DNA of 63,745 bases from Methylomonas sp. (GTDB taxonomy: Bacteria > Pseudomonadota > Gammaproteobacteria > Methylococcales > Methylomonadaceae): positions 1 through 63,745 of the forward strand of contig NZ_JALOBS010000030.1 of assembly GCF_023228165.1 (NCBI RefSeq). Reading direction: 5' to 3'. Both the position numbers and the translations under genes were made by a program. Below are positions 23,422 through 32,285 of the stretch, piece after piece. The notes below the pieces were generated by a model. That model worked only from the letters and a program-made list of their open reading frames with translations. It was not told the DNA's origin and ran no database searches. Within the stretch, counting starts at the first letter, position 1. Each line of letters begins with the position of its first letter.

Positions 23422-24456
23422 TTAGAAGAGTTCGGAATGAATGCTTTCCCATATCCAGCGAGTAAGAAATATATCACCGCCTAATGCTGAAAATGGCGAA
23501 TCCGCGATTTTGCTTGGCATCGTAGTGGCGATGACTATCGGCGCGAATGCCGATTTCGCTTGCGCAAGAATGCGTTTTGCGACCGGATGCTGGATTATTT
23601 GCTGGCGTGGCATGCATTTTGAGAGAATGCCGGCAAGTTGGTCGACTACGTTTTTCGGCACATCTATTTGATTGCAAGACAAACTTATCGCAATATCGAG
23701 CGATCCGCGCGAATTCAAGTTTTGTATTTCTTCATCGGGGTCAATACGGTCGTTTTCGCACCCCATAATAAGATGATGCGCAGCATCAATAGTTGCCCAT
23801 GGGTCGCTTTCATTGAATAGTTCTGCGCCGTTTTCAATTGCGAAGTTCACACAATTGAAAATCTTGCTTTCTGAGCCAGGAGACGACAATACTGTAGATA
23901 TGAGCAAGTTAAGTATTCCATCATAATATTGATTTAGTGGTCCATGCCCAAGACCTCGACACGCGCGCAAAACTGTGGGTAAGTTTGCAAATATATTTTT
24001 TGCTTTCATTGATGTAAGAATTTCAACGATGGCTAATTCGCATTCTGTCGATTGCGTGCCTTGTGAATTTTCTAAGAAATCGTGAAATGCCATCCTTCCA
24101 ATATTAGTAAAATCGGCGCGTTCCACGAGCTGACGAAATGGAATGGCGATTAATTTTTTCGAAATATCAAAATAGCGCAAGCATCTCATGAAATTTATTA
24201 ACTCAATGCGCGCCTCTATAATGGATAAAGTTTTCCAGCGTTCGGCTATTTTTTGGAAAATTTCGGCATGAATTGTTATATGTTCGCTGTTGTTTTCAGA
24301 AAGCCTATATTCGCATTCCCGAACATTATGCGCAATTGTCACGATATCCCACGCGCCTTTTATTGAGCCATATTGGCTGCAGATTCCATCAATCGCAGAT
24401 TGCAATATGTCTGTGGCTTTCGTGTTTTTGACTTCCATCGACTGGATATCACACAT
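23422..24456 (-). CDS. Tandem paralogue pair, member 2, 344 aa
   Basis: This partner of 22300-23301 has the same start-to-end architecture and a final IPSK-type segment (ATTMPSKIADSPFSALGGD versus ASSAMPSKITDSPFSALNSD). Both end at SELF. No palindromic element is present in either copy, so the pair shows the element-free state. The promoter-like motif lies 24 nt upstream of the ATG. No recognised domain is present. Confidence 0.75.
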   Translation of the reverse strand: MCDIQSMEVKNTKATDILQSAIDGICSQYGSIKGAWDIVTIAHNVRECEYRLSENNSEHITIHAEIFQKIAERWKTLSIIEARIELINFMRCLRYFDISKKLIAIPFRQLVERADFTNIGRMAFHDFLENSQGTQSTECELAIVEILTSMKAKNIFANLPTVLRACRGLGHGPLNQYYDGILNLLISTVLSSPGSESKIFNCVNFAIENGAELFNESDPWATIDAAHHLIMGCENDRIDPDEEIQNLNSRGSLDIAISLSCNQIDVPKNVVDQLAGILSKCMPRQQIIQHPVAKRILAQAKSAFAPIVIATTMPSKIADSPFSALGGDIFLTRWIWESIHSELF

Positions 24457-24510
24457 ATTGATTGAACTTGCCGGGCTGATTTCAAAAAAAAGAATTAGCA
24501 GACTCGCGTT

Positions 24511-25053
24511 TTATGCAGCTATCTCGACCTTCCAAGTTGCGTGGATATCAGGATTGGCATTTTCAACGCACGTTAATAGCGCGCGACGGGAAGTATTATC
24601 AATTTTTAAGCCGGTAATCGTATTTTTTCCGTTTGCAAGAATGCCAACGATGCGAGTGCCGATTTTCGCGAACCACCGGAACCAATCTGGGTCGCGAATA
24701 TGCGCCATATCTTCCCGCCTTGCGAAATTTATAACATGAATATAGAAATTCTCTGGCGTTATAGTCATACCGACCGTTTCGATTGACATTTCTTGTTTGT
24801 CTTCTTTCCAGCATTTTTCAAGAACAACAAATTTATAATAAATTGTGTCCGATGGCATTGGCGTGATTTTACAAATCTTCGTAATTGCGAATGGCATTCC
24901 AGAGTCTAAAGCGCGTTTCGGCGAAAGGAACAACTCGACTTCGAAGCAGATTGCCGCAAGGGCGAATTGCTCATTTTGAAGCAGCCAATTGCGCTCTTCT
25001 GCAAGGGCAGAAAGTGTTTTTGTGAATTTTATAAGCGGCTGTATTAGTGCCAT
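24511..25053 (-). CDS. Hypothetical protein, 180 aa
   Basis: The first half resembles the beta-strand style of the 2-5 kb trio (FEVELFLSPKRAL, TIYYKFVVLEKCW) but without a convincing alignment. The second half contains MAHIRDPDWFRWFAKIGTRI and ends in ATWKVEIAA. The function is unknown. It is divergent from the large F-box gene at 25155 with a 101-bp spacer that holds half of a palindromic element (25097-25114) and T/A-rich motifs. Confidence 0.6.
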   Translation of the reverse strand: MALIQPLIKFTKTLSALAEERNWLLQNEQFALAAICFEVELFLSPKRALDSGMPFAITKICKITPMPSDTIYYKFVVLEKCWKEDKQEMSIETVGMTITPENFYIHVINFARREDMAHIRDPDWFRWFAKIGTRIVGILANGKNTITGLKIDNTSRRALLTCVENANPDIHATWKVEIAA

Positions 25054-25154
25054 GCGTTGTGTAATTAGGACCGCTTTCTTTCAATTTTTTGAAAAACGCT
25101 CGGCGAAGCCTCGTCGCATTTTTTGATTTATAAAGAGAACTTCGCAAATTCATA

Positions 25155-27410
25155 ATGGAAACGCTGGATGAAACAGTCAAAACGCGAATTCTCGCGTTCA
25201 CTATAAACAGCATACCGATATCAATATTGCGCAGTGTCTGCCGCGAATGGCGCGATATTTGCGGGGTTATTCGTACTCAACTTCGCGTTGGAGTCGCTGA
25301 TGCGCGCATTTGGGCGCGATATGTGTGGGACGCGAATAGTGATGCAGTCCTATTCGCCACACGCGTAAATGCACCGCTTATGAGCTATATCGCGCAAACA
25401 ATCATTTCACATCCAACGCGTACTGGCATATTTCGCGATTATGCCGAAATGGTCGGAAATAATCCTAATCGTAATATTCTGCCGCTCGCGGCTTTTCTTT
25501 GCAAATATTGCCGCGTTGGTAAATTAGTACACCTATTTTGCAATTTGCGCGAGAAAGGCGGACTGGCTGCCGAAATTGCAGCGAAATGTTGCGATATGGC
25601 GATTATAAATCACCGTGCGGATTTACAATTCGTCGCAAAAAAGAGCGATAAACACATTATGCCCAAAGATGAACTTGCCGTTAAAGAAGCATGCCGTGAA
25701 AAGATGAGTGAAATCTGCCGCATTATTATTGATTTATTTCGCGCAGGTTTACATGAGATCATCAGCGAACCAGCAAAACAAATCATATTTGAAAAGTCGT
25801 ATGTATTGACAGCGATTTTCGACGATTTTGATGATGGGCGCGATATACGGCAATTTCTGCACACCATCGATTCAAGAGGAAGAAAAAATATGATGAATAT
25901 CGGCATGCTGAACAGATTAATTCAAGATAAAGAAATTACATCAGTCGCGCAAATGGTGCAATTCGCGCAGCGCATTCGGAACTCTTTACCTGATGGCGAA
26001 AACTATCAAGATTCGATTATTAGTTGTGGGGATATTGGCATCGCGTGGGAATGCTATCGGCATATCACCATCAAATCAATCATTCGAGCAAGAAATAGCC
26101 GTTTTCTTTATGAGATTTGGAAAACGCAAGACCAACTTGGTAATCAATCCGCAAGGCAAACATTTGGCGATGATTATGATGCCGTGCATGATTTATTCAG
26201 AAACGAGGAGTTAATACATTTATATGAGGAAGATAGTTTTCTCCATAATATATTTCCGTCCAGTGCTTCATTCATACAGCGATATGATGTATTTAAGGGA
26301 TTATGCGAAATAGCGACACTAAGCGAAGATATTCCATTTCTCGAGGCATTAGATTGGGTATCAAAAAATGCCGTCAAGTGCGATAGTGTCCTTACACTGA
26401 ACATTTATATTGATGAGTATGCGGCGGAAATGATTCGCATCCTTGATAATCGCTGCGCATTGGTGTTGACTGATTATTCACCGCTGTGTGGTAAAATTGA
26501 AGAAGGTACACATATTCTATTAGTCGATAATCCATTTATCTCGCGAATATCCGCAGATGGCGAAATTATAGAAAAATCACTGATACCCTGCATATTATTT
26601 CCGATATCAAACGTGCCAGTGGAAATGATGCTCATATTTGCTATCGCGCAAAACAAAAAAGTTGTCCTGGAATTTACGCGCAGTTTAGTTAATAACAATC
26701 AAGTAGATGAAACTGTCTCTTTCAATATGGATTACGCAAAAGCGGAAATATATCCGCATATTTCGGCGAATGTGCGCAGAGCAGTGTTAGAATATTTTCC
26801 TGCGATATGGGAAATAGATGAGGATGATTATTTTCATGGCTCTGTATTTGCGCTCCCGCATGAACACATGTGGCAATATTTAGTGCCCAGAAAAACGATT
26901 TCTGGAAAACTCATCGAATATGCATTTGGGTTTGTGGCTCCGATGATTATGAATCCGGGGATGACTTTAATGAACGGAGCGCGTGCCGCAATGACGGACC
27001 TAAAAAAAGCGATGGTACGTATTAATATCGGCGATTCATTGATTCATTTTCTGCGACAATGTGCAATGTTGAATCGCGCGGATTTATGCGAATTCGCGCT
27101 CGAGCAATTCGCGCTGAAACGCCGCGATTATTGCCCGTCTGCAAATTCATGGGAAGAAACTCATTATATCAAATCAATATTCCTCTTTGATTACGAGCTT
27201 GCAATAGCACTTAGCACTGCCATTGTCGCAAACGCGCCGGATGTGTTTTTATTATTCTATTCCTTTGGGATATTTCCATCAGATAGATACAAAGATATAT
27301 ACACAATCGCTCAGGGTGATGAAATTAAAGCAATCTTGGAGAATATTCGCCGTTATAAGCAATCCTGGACTGAAAGATTTACTTCATATTTGCTAAAGAA
27401 AATCCTATGA
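25155..27410 (+). CDS. Large F-box-like protein, family E, 751 aa
   Basis: The N-terminus is F-box-like: ETLDETVKTRILAF, then PISILRSVCREWRDIC, matching the L-x-E...IL...L..C+.W pattern. F-box proteins link substrates to SCF ubiquitin ligases. The remaining ~700 residues are helical, with FLCKYCRVGKLVHLFCNL, PFLEALDWVSKNAVKC and YCPSANSWEETHYIK, all conserved in 28847-30985. No palindromic element occurs inside. An element half and a TTTCTTTCAATTTTTTGAA motif lie upstream. A third, collapsed copy is at 27495. Confidence 0.75.
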   Translation: METLDETVKTRILAFTINSIPISILRSVCREWRDICGVIRTQLRVGVADARIWARYVWDANSDAVLFATRVNAPLMSYIAQTIISHPTRTGIFRDYAEMVGNNPNRNILPLAAFLCKYCRVGKLVHLFCNLREKGGLAAEIAAKCCDMAIINHRADLQFVAKKSDKHIMPKDELAVKEACREKMSEICRIIIDLFRAGLHEIISEPAKQIIFEKSYVLTAIFDDFDDGRDIRQFLHTIDSRGRKNMMNIGMLNRLIQDKEITSVAQMVQFAQRIRNSLPDGENYQDSIISCGDIGIAWECYRHITIKSIIRARNSRFLYEIWKTQDQLGNQSARQTFGDDYDAVHDLFRNEELIHLYEEDSFLHNIFPSSASFIQRYDVFKGLCEIATLSEDIPFLEALDWVSKNAVKCDSVLTLNIYIDEYAAEMIRILDNRCALVLTDYSPLCGKIEEGTHILLVDNPFISRISADGEIIEKSLIPCILFPISNVPVEMMLIFAIAQNKKVVLEFTRSLVNNNQVDETVSFNMDYAKAEIYPHISANVRRAVLEYFPAIWEIDEDDYFHGSVFALPHEHMWQYLVPRKTISGKLIEYAFGFVAPMIMNPGMTLMNGARAAMTDLKKAMVRINIGDSLIHFLRQCAMLNRADLCEFALEQFALKRRDYCPSANSWEETHYIKSIFLFDYELAIALSTAIVANAPDVFLLFYSFGIFPSDRYKDIYTIAQGDEIKAILENIRRYKQSWTERFTSYLLKKIL

Positions 27411-27439
27411 GAAATTGCGAATTGAGAAAAAAGCAGCGA

Positions 27440-27454
27440 TTCTTTTTTTGAATT
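27440..27454 (+). promoter_or_regulatory. TTCTTTTTTTGAATT motif of the collapsed family-E copy
   Basis: The ~40 bp from here, including GTGATGCGTCCAAAC, are almost identical to the region upstream of 28847. The duplication therefore carried its promoter. Confidence 0.65.
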
Positions 27455-27494
27455 GTGATGCGTCCAAACAATAAGAGTTCAATATTCGCGCGTA

Positions 27495-27650
27495 ATGGAA
27501 ATACTGGATGAAACAGTTAAAACGCGGATTCTCGCGATTGCAGCAAAAAGTGTGCCGATTGCGATTCTAGGCTGCGTTTGCGAAATTAAGGCACTGTTAG
27601 AAAATATTTGCCGCAATAAGTGCATTTCATCATTCGAACAAAAAAGATAA
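27495..27650 (+). pseudogene. Internally deleted family-E remnant, 51 codons
   Basis: The frame opens as MEILDETVKTRILAIAAKSV, matching the F-box start of its two neighbours. After GCVC it jumps straight to EIKALLENICRNK, which matches the family C-terminus (EIKAILENIRRYK at the end of 25155-27410 and EIRALMDNILRHK at the end of 28847-30985). About 650-700 internal codons are missing, with frame kept. The promoter-like motif upstream is intact, so a 51-residue F-box-only peptide could still be made. It is either a pseudogene or a reduced gene. Confidence 0.8.
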
Positions 27651-27681
27651 TCGATAATAGTTTTTCTTATCGATTGTTTTT

Positions 27682-28746
27682 TCATGCCGCATTGCCAATA
27701 AAGCGCTCTCTGATGAATTGCTTAGTTTCTGGGCTGATGAAGCTATCCATCAAAAGTTGCTCCCATGGAATCTCATATATTCCACGACATTTCTCGACTA
27801 TAAATACCAGTGCGTCTTTATCCCCAGAACTAGCATATGTCGTAATTATATTGAACCAATCAAGATGAACCATTTCATCGACCAAATCGAAAAGATGCGC
27901 AAGTTTCGTTAGGTCTTTGCTTTCACTATGGAAATAATGGATATTATCAGTAAAAAACTGGTCGCGTTTTTCTTGGGGTATACTTCGTATACGCGATAAT
28001 ACGTATTGGATAAGCTCATCGGAGCCGGATATTACCGCTAATGCTAAAACAATATGATCATCAGTGAATCCACAAGAACGTTTATACAGATAATCGATTA
28101 ATTTAATATTGCCAATCCGAAATGCATCGGCAATACTGATGTTAGGCGATGTATAGTCATATTTCTTTGAAAATGCTTGAAGGAATTGTAAAATAGTATC
28201 GCCGCATTTACACCCGCGCTTCACTGCTTTATAAACAATATGACCGAAGCGAAAATCTTTATCGTGAACATTTTTCTTTATAAGATAATCAATGATACGA
28301 GTATTAGAATTAATCAATGCCAATTTAAGTCCTATCTCATCATTTACTTTCGCGCCATATTTTCTCGTGCCCTTCATGACTTCAAAATTACCAATCTCGC
28401 AAGCATGCAGAAAGATACAATTCCACATTGCGCTAAAGAATGACATTCTGTGTTTTAGTTGGCGAATGAGTTTCATATTTCCGAATTCAGCAACCGCGCG
28501 ACTCGCAGCGAATTTATGAGAATTATTGTCGAAATCTTTCAGTGTCGCGCGATATTCGCATTCATCCGCAGCGTCTGCTTCTCGAAAGAGTTTGCAAATA
28601 AACATTAATCCACTCCTTGAAATGATTGTTTCATTTGCCGCTGCTAAAAACGCGTGTGAAACGCGCTGGCAGCGAAATAATGTCAATGGGTCTGCGAATT
28701 GCAGAATATAGCGAATCAAAAATGAATTTTGTGGGAAAGTATCCAT
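27682..28746 (-). CDS. F-box plus ankyrin-like protein, 354 aa
   Basis: The N-terminal region (FLIRYILQFADPLTLFRCQRVSH) is an F-box-like helix set. Ankyrin-like repeats follow (ASRAVAEFGNMKLIRQLKH, FLHACEIGNFEVMKGTRKYGAK, LALINSNTRIIDYLIKKN, VLALAVISGSDELIQYVLSR). This layout is common in poxviruses and giant viruses, where such proteins recruit targets to SCF ligases. It lies in inverse orientation between the family-E genes, so it was probably inserted or trapped during their duplication. The minus-strand motif at 28771-28785 lies 24 nt before the ATG. Confidence 0.78.
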   Translation of the reverse strand: MDTFPQNSFLIRYILQFADPLTLFRCQRVSHAFLAAANETIISRSGLMFICKLFREADAADECEYRATLKDFDNNSHKFAASRAVAEFGNMKLIRQLKHRMSFFSAMWNCIFLHACEIGNFEVMKGTRKYGAKVNDEIGLKLALINSNTRIIDYLIKKNVHDKDFRFGHIVYKAVKRGCKCGDTILQFLQAFSKKYDYTSPNISIADAFRIGNIKLIDYLYKRSCGFTDDHIVLALAVISGSDELIQYVLSRIRSIPQEKRDQFFTDNIHYFHSESKDLTKLAHLFDLVDEMVHLDWFNIITTYASSGDKDALVFIVEKCRGIYEIPWEQLLMDSFISPETKQFIRERFIGNAA

Positions 28747-28770
28747 CGGCTCTATTTTGGCGTTCGTCCA

Positions 28771-28785
28771 GATTCAAAAGAATAG
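28771..28785 (-). promoter_or_regulatory. CTATTCTTTTGAATC motif for gene 27682-28746
   Basis: It faces the opposite way to the neighbouring motif at 28792, each pointing at its own ATG in the 100-bp divergent spacer. Confidence 0.65.
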
Positions 28786-28791
28786 TATCAT

Positions 28792-28806
28792 TTCTTTTTT
28801 TGAATT
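28792..28806 (+). promoter_or_regulatory. TTCTTTTTTTGAATT motif for gene 28847
   Basis: It lies 40 nt before the ATG at 28847. With the opposing copy beside it, this supports promoter rather than terminator function. Confidence 0.65.
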
Positions 28807-28846
28807 GTGATGCGTCCAAACAATAAGAGTGCGATTGTTGTGCGTA

Positions 28847-30985
28847 ATGGAAACGCTGGATGAAACAGTCAAAATGCGGATTCTCGCATTTGCCGCGAAA
28901 AGTGTGCCGATTGCGATTCTGAGCGGCGTTTGTCGCGAATGGCGCGAAATTTGCGCAAGAATGCGTAAGCAAATTCATATTTTCACGGATTCGATTGTTT
29001 GGGCACGCTATACGTGGGAGGCTGGCAGGGAAGAGATTTTATTTGCAAACCGCGTAAGTACGCCATTAATCGGTGCGATCGTACGGGCAATCATTTCACA
29101 TCCAGTGCGCAATGGCGTATTTCACGATTATGTCGAAATGGTCGGATCTGATACTAATCATATTTCGTCGATTGCAGCTTTCATTTGCAAATATTGCCAA
29201 ACTGCGAAAATAGTCCGTTTATTTTGCAATTTACACACGAAAGGCGGACTTTCAGCAGAATGCGCCGCTGAATGCTGCGGTATTGCGATTGCATTCCATC
29301 GCGCCGAATTTGCTGCAACACTGAAGGGTGATCCAAAAATAACAAAGAAAAAATGCTACACTATTTGCAGAATTATATTGGACATTCTTAACGCTGGCAT
29401 CCGAGTGCGCGAATGTTATTTCGATATTTTGACCAGCGTTTTGCGCGAATACGAAATGGGAAAATCGCGAACAACTCAGTATCGTGATCCTGCGAATGTT
29501 GACTTATTGCACTGTCTTCAAAGTATTAGCACGTTGCGTAATCATATTCAAAATGGAAATATCGCAACATTCAGTGAGATAATAAGTTTCGAAAAAATGA
29601 ATCATTGTTTACTGCATTCAGGCAGTAATGATGCGTGTGATATAATTTGGCGTCAATATCAACGCGTCATTCTCAAGACGATTATTCATGCGAGAAATAC
29701 GCACCTTCTTTACGAAATGTGGGGATTTTGGAATCGGGTCAACAACTGGAGTATAGATCATGGTCTTCCGCAAGATGATGATGTAGTCCGCAGTTTGCTC
29801 ATAAATAGGTATGTCGATCCCGACTCCGCATTCGATGTTGGGTATTTTATTCAGCACCCACAATTATTCACCGCGTTGTATGAAATCGCGATTCTAAATG
29901 AGGATATTCCATTCCTCGCTGCATTGGATTGGGTATCGAAAAACATGGAGGAATTTGGAGATGGTAATCACTTTGCCGTCGTTTACGAAATGGACAATAC
30001 CACAGCTGAATTACTTCGGATTATCGACGATCGCTGTGGATTACTGATGCGCGATGACGATCCGGATCGCTACGGAAAACGCATCGAACAAGATTTGCTC
30101 GCGGAAGGAAAATGCATCGCGCTTGATGATGATATACATACGAGTGGGCTGCGTAAAATTATACACTGTGTTTGCGCATTATTTCCGGTCTTCAAAACGC
30201 CAAATGCAGCGTTTTTCGCATTTGCCGTCGCTAATCACAAACCAAAAGCGATAGAATTTCTGCGCAAAACGGCAACAAAAGAGCCATCACTCGTCTTTCC
30301 CCGAGAATATGCGATGCTTTCAGTTTGTTCGCATATCACCATTGATCAGCGTCGATTCATATTGGAGCAATTCTCCGCTATTGGATTACCAAAAGATGGT
30401 GGATACTATTCCGATGTATGTCATCTATGCATTGATGCCAGAAATCGAGTGGATAAGACGAAAAATCGCGACGAATATTTAGATTACGCGAAACGATGTG
30501 TCATTAAGCCGTTCTTTTCGGGTAACGGTAGAATAGCGCCAAGCGAGCGTAATGCTATAGATAAAGAAGTAGATTATGCATGTAAACTTATGCTTGCGGA
30601 TCCATTAATCCAAAGATTTATGCATTATGTTTCCATGAATCGTTGTGATTTTTGCAATCTTGCGCATGAGCAAATCGCAGACGCGCGACGCAATTATTGT
30701 CCGCCCGCGAATTCATGGGAAGATAGGCATTACATCAAATTGGCGTTTCTCTTCGATTATGAAATTATCACCGCATTCACCACTGCAATTGTCACGAATT
30801 CGCCAGATACATTTATGTTACTTCATTCCTTTGTGACAATTTTGCCAGATTGTGCCTGTATGCGCGTGTTTGCACAAAATGAAGAAATTCGGGCACTAAT
30901 GGACAATATACTTCGCCACAAATCAATCACGGATCGAATCCTATTATTCCTTGAGAGACTAGCATTTAAGCTCGTGATTAATTAA
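28847..30985 (+). CDS. Large F-box-like protein, family E, 712 aa
   Basis: This paralogue of 25155-27410 opens METLDETVKMRILAF and has GVCREWREICARM. The frame is open from 28829, but the start is placed at 28847 because the paralogue begins with the same METLDE. Conserved blocks include FICKYCQTAKIVRLFCNL, PFLAALDWVSKNMEEF and YCPPANSWEDRHYIK. No known domain is recognisable beyond the F-box-like start. The stop is followed by a perfect 38-bp palindrome. Confidence 0.75.
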   Translation: METLDETVKMRILAFAAKSVPIAILSGVCREWREICARMRKQIHIFTDSIVWARYTWEAGREEILFANRVSTPLIGAIVRAIISHPVRNGVFHDYVEMVGSDTNHISSIAAFICKYCQTAKIVRLFCNLHTKGGLSAECAAECCGIAIAFHRAEFAATLKGDPKITKKKCYTICRIILDILNAGIRVRECYFDILTSVLREYEMGKSRTTQYRDPANVDLLHCLQSISTLRNHIQNGNIATFSEIISFEKMNHCLLHSGSNDACDIIWRQYQRVILKTIIHARNTHLLYEMWGFWNRVNNWSIDHGLPQDDDVVRSLLINRYVDPDSAFDVGYFIQHPQLFTALYEIAILNEDIPFLAALDWVSKNMEEFGDGNHFAVVYEMDNTTAELLRIIDDRCGLLMRDDDPDRYGKRIEQDLLAEGKCIALDDDIHTSGLRKIIHCVCALFPVFKTPNAAFFAFAVANHKPKAIEFLRKTATKEPSLVFPREYAMLSVCSHITIDQRRFILEQFSAIGLPKDGGYYSDVCHLCIDARNRVDKTKNRDEYLDYAKRCVIKPFFSGNGRIAPSERNAIDKEVDYACKLMLADPLIQRFMHYVSMNRCDFCNLAHEQIADARRNYCPPANSWEDRHYIKLAFLFDYEIITAFTTAIVTNSPDTFMLLHSFVTILPDCACMRVFAQNEEIRALMDNILRHKSITDRILLFLERLAFKLVIN

Positions 30986-31012
30986 TTGCCGCTATTATCG
31001 GCGCTGATTATT

Positions 31013-31050
31013 TTTTTGCGCAGATGGTTTATAAACCATCTGCGCAAAAA
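31013..31050. terminator. Perfect 38-bp palindrome between convergent genes
   Basis: The arms TTTTTGCGCAGATGGTTTA and its exact complement meet at a central AT. It lies 27 bp after the stop of 28847-30985 and faces the gene ending at 31174. It would form a strong hairpin with T-rich ends for transcripts in either direction. Confidence 0.65.
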
Positions 31051-31173
31051 TGTACAAAATTATTCGTCGATTGAGCGGGATTTACTGGTGAAAACATACA
31101 AAAAATAAATGGACGAAATCTTCTTGCCCCAGAGGTAAAACCGAAGCGCACATCGGGAGTTTCCACTTCCGTT

Positions 31174-31710
31174 CTAAACTTGGCACCATACTGTTTTCGG
31201 CGAGACATTATTCAAACGATATTCGCAGCATGTTTCAACATGAGATGAGATGCATCCACGCATTGTATCCTCATCATTCAAAATAAGAACCGATATTTCA
31301 TCAAATTCTTTTATTGTGATAATGGAAATATTTGCCAATTGTGTATTTATGCCACTTCGTCCAATGCCACGAATAGAATTTGCAATACTCGTCTGGCGTG
31401 GAAATTTCAAGCAGATAGTCTGCCTATCGCATCGAAATTCTCCGCGCGATGCGAGCGCGTTTACAATTTTGCGGAATGTTCCATTTTGCTCATATTGCGG
31501 CTCGATATGAACGCCGTCAGCACTTTGAAAGTGCGAATGGACGAAACACTCCACAGCGCCGCCAAATTCAGGAAGTTCGGAATTTACGAACGTCTCCATT
31601 GGCATATCACTCGGCTTTTCGTCAAAATTGCTGCGAAAATGGTATACGACATATTGCCACGAAGGCGGCATTTTAAGCGATAAAACGCGCGTTGTGATTT
31701 TTGGCTCCAT
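31174..31710 (-). CDS. Hypothetical protein, 178 aa
   Basis: The family is not recognised. It is predicted alpha/beta, with strands WQYVVYHFRSNF and ISIITIKEFDEISVLIL and a Cys/His-containing end (SSHVETCCEY). The internal FRKIVNALASRGEFRC is the only helical part. The shared promoter motif lies about 38 nt upstream of the ATG. It has no element and no clear paralogue in the window, although size and style recall 24511-25053. Confidence 0.6.
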   Translation of the reverse strand: MEPKITTRVLSLKMPPSWQYVVYHFRSNFDEKPSDMPMETFVNSELPEFGGAVECFVHSHFQSADGVHIEPQYEQNGTFRKIVNALASRGEFRCDRQTICLKFPRQTSIANSIRGIGRSGINTQLANISIITIKEFDEISVLILNDEDTMRGCISSHVETCCEYRLNNVSPKTVWCQV

Positions 31711-31840
31711 ATTGATTTTAGAAAGCGATTGTATTTCTCGTTGTTCGTTATTTCAAAAAAAAGACGGACCAGTGGTGATTCCATCTGAATTATTTTTTTG
31801 AAAATCGTTAATCTTTATTAGAAAGGTAGTGTTGAATTGA

Positions 31841-31876
31841 GGGCTTGGCGAAGCATCGACACCTCCGGTGGAGCTT
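31841..31876 (+). repeat. Intergenic 30-bp palindromic element
   Basis: The order is GGGCTT, GGCGAAGCA, TCGA, CACCTCCGGTG, GAGCTT. One arm mismatch is present. It lies in the 215-bp gap before the gene at 31926, which otherwise holds AT-rich sequence and a promoter-like motif for 31174-31710. Confidence 0.85.
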
Positions 31877-31925
31877 TTACGAAAAGGAGAGCCTTTAGCG
31901 TGTTTATAGCGAGCGTTTTTGCGTT

Positions 31926-32147
31926 ATGGCGCAGCACCACGAGACAATCCCCGTACATATTATCCACGATGCGCCGATTTTAGGGCATCAGCCGTCTGGA
32001 GTTTCATCTGGCGTTGACCCGGAGACCGAGGCAATAGCAGCGCATCATATCCATGATTTCGGCTGCGGACCAAGTGACGAAATTGCCGCAGCGCTGAATC
32101 CCGAGGTCGTTGAGCATCCGTACGTAATTCACTCGTCCAGGCAGTGA
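31926..32147 (+). CDS. Small His/Pro-rich acidic protein, 73 aa
   Basis: This short frame is rich in His, Pro, Glu and Ile (VHIIHDAPILGH, AAHHIHDFGCG, NPEVVEHPYVIH). A loose H-x(2-3)-H pattern occurs three times and could bind metal. It lies upstream of the deoxynucleoside kinase on the same strand. It lacks the shared promoter motif nearby. It is plausible as a gene from its biased but coherent composition, but this is not certain. Confidence 0.45.
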   Translation: MAQHHETIPVHIIHDAPILGHQPSGVSSGVDPETEAIAAHHIHDFGCGPSDEIAAALNPEVVEHPYVIHSSRQ

Positions 32148-32183
32148 GTTTATCTTCCAGTAACGCGTGTATTGCGCGAATTA

Positions 32184-32218
32184 TGCTTGCCGAAGGCTCG
32201 CGCGCTACGCGCGTCGAT
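32184..32218 (+). repeat. Degenerate intergenic palindromic element
   Basis: The order is GCTT, GCCGAAGGC, TCGC, GCGCTACGCGC, GTCGAT. Both mini-hairpins pair perfectly; the flanking GAGCTC has decayed. Confidence 0.7.
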
Positions 32219-32285
32219 TGATTGTTTTTTTGTTGCGCAATTCGCATTCTGAAAGAATTACCCCCGAATTTATATAAGCGCGAAA

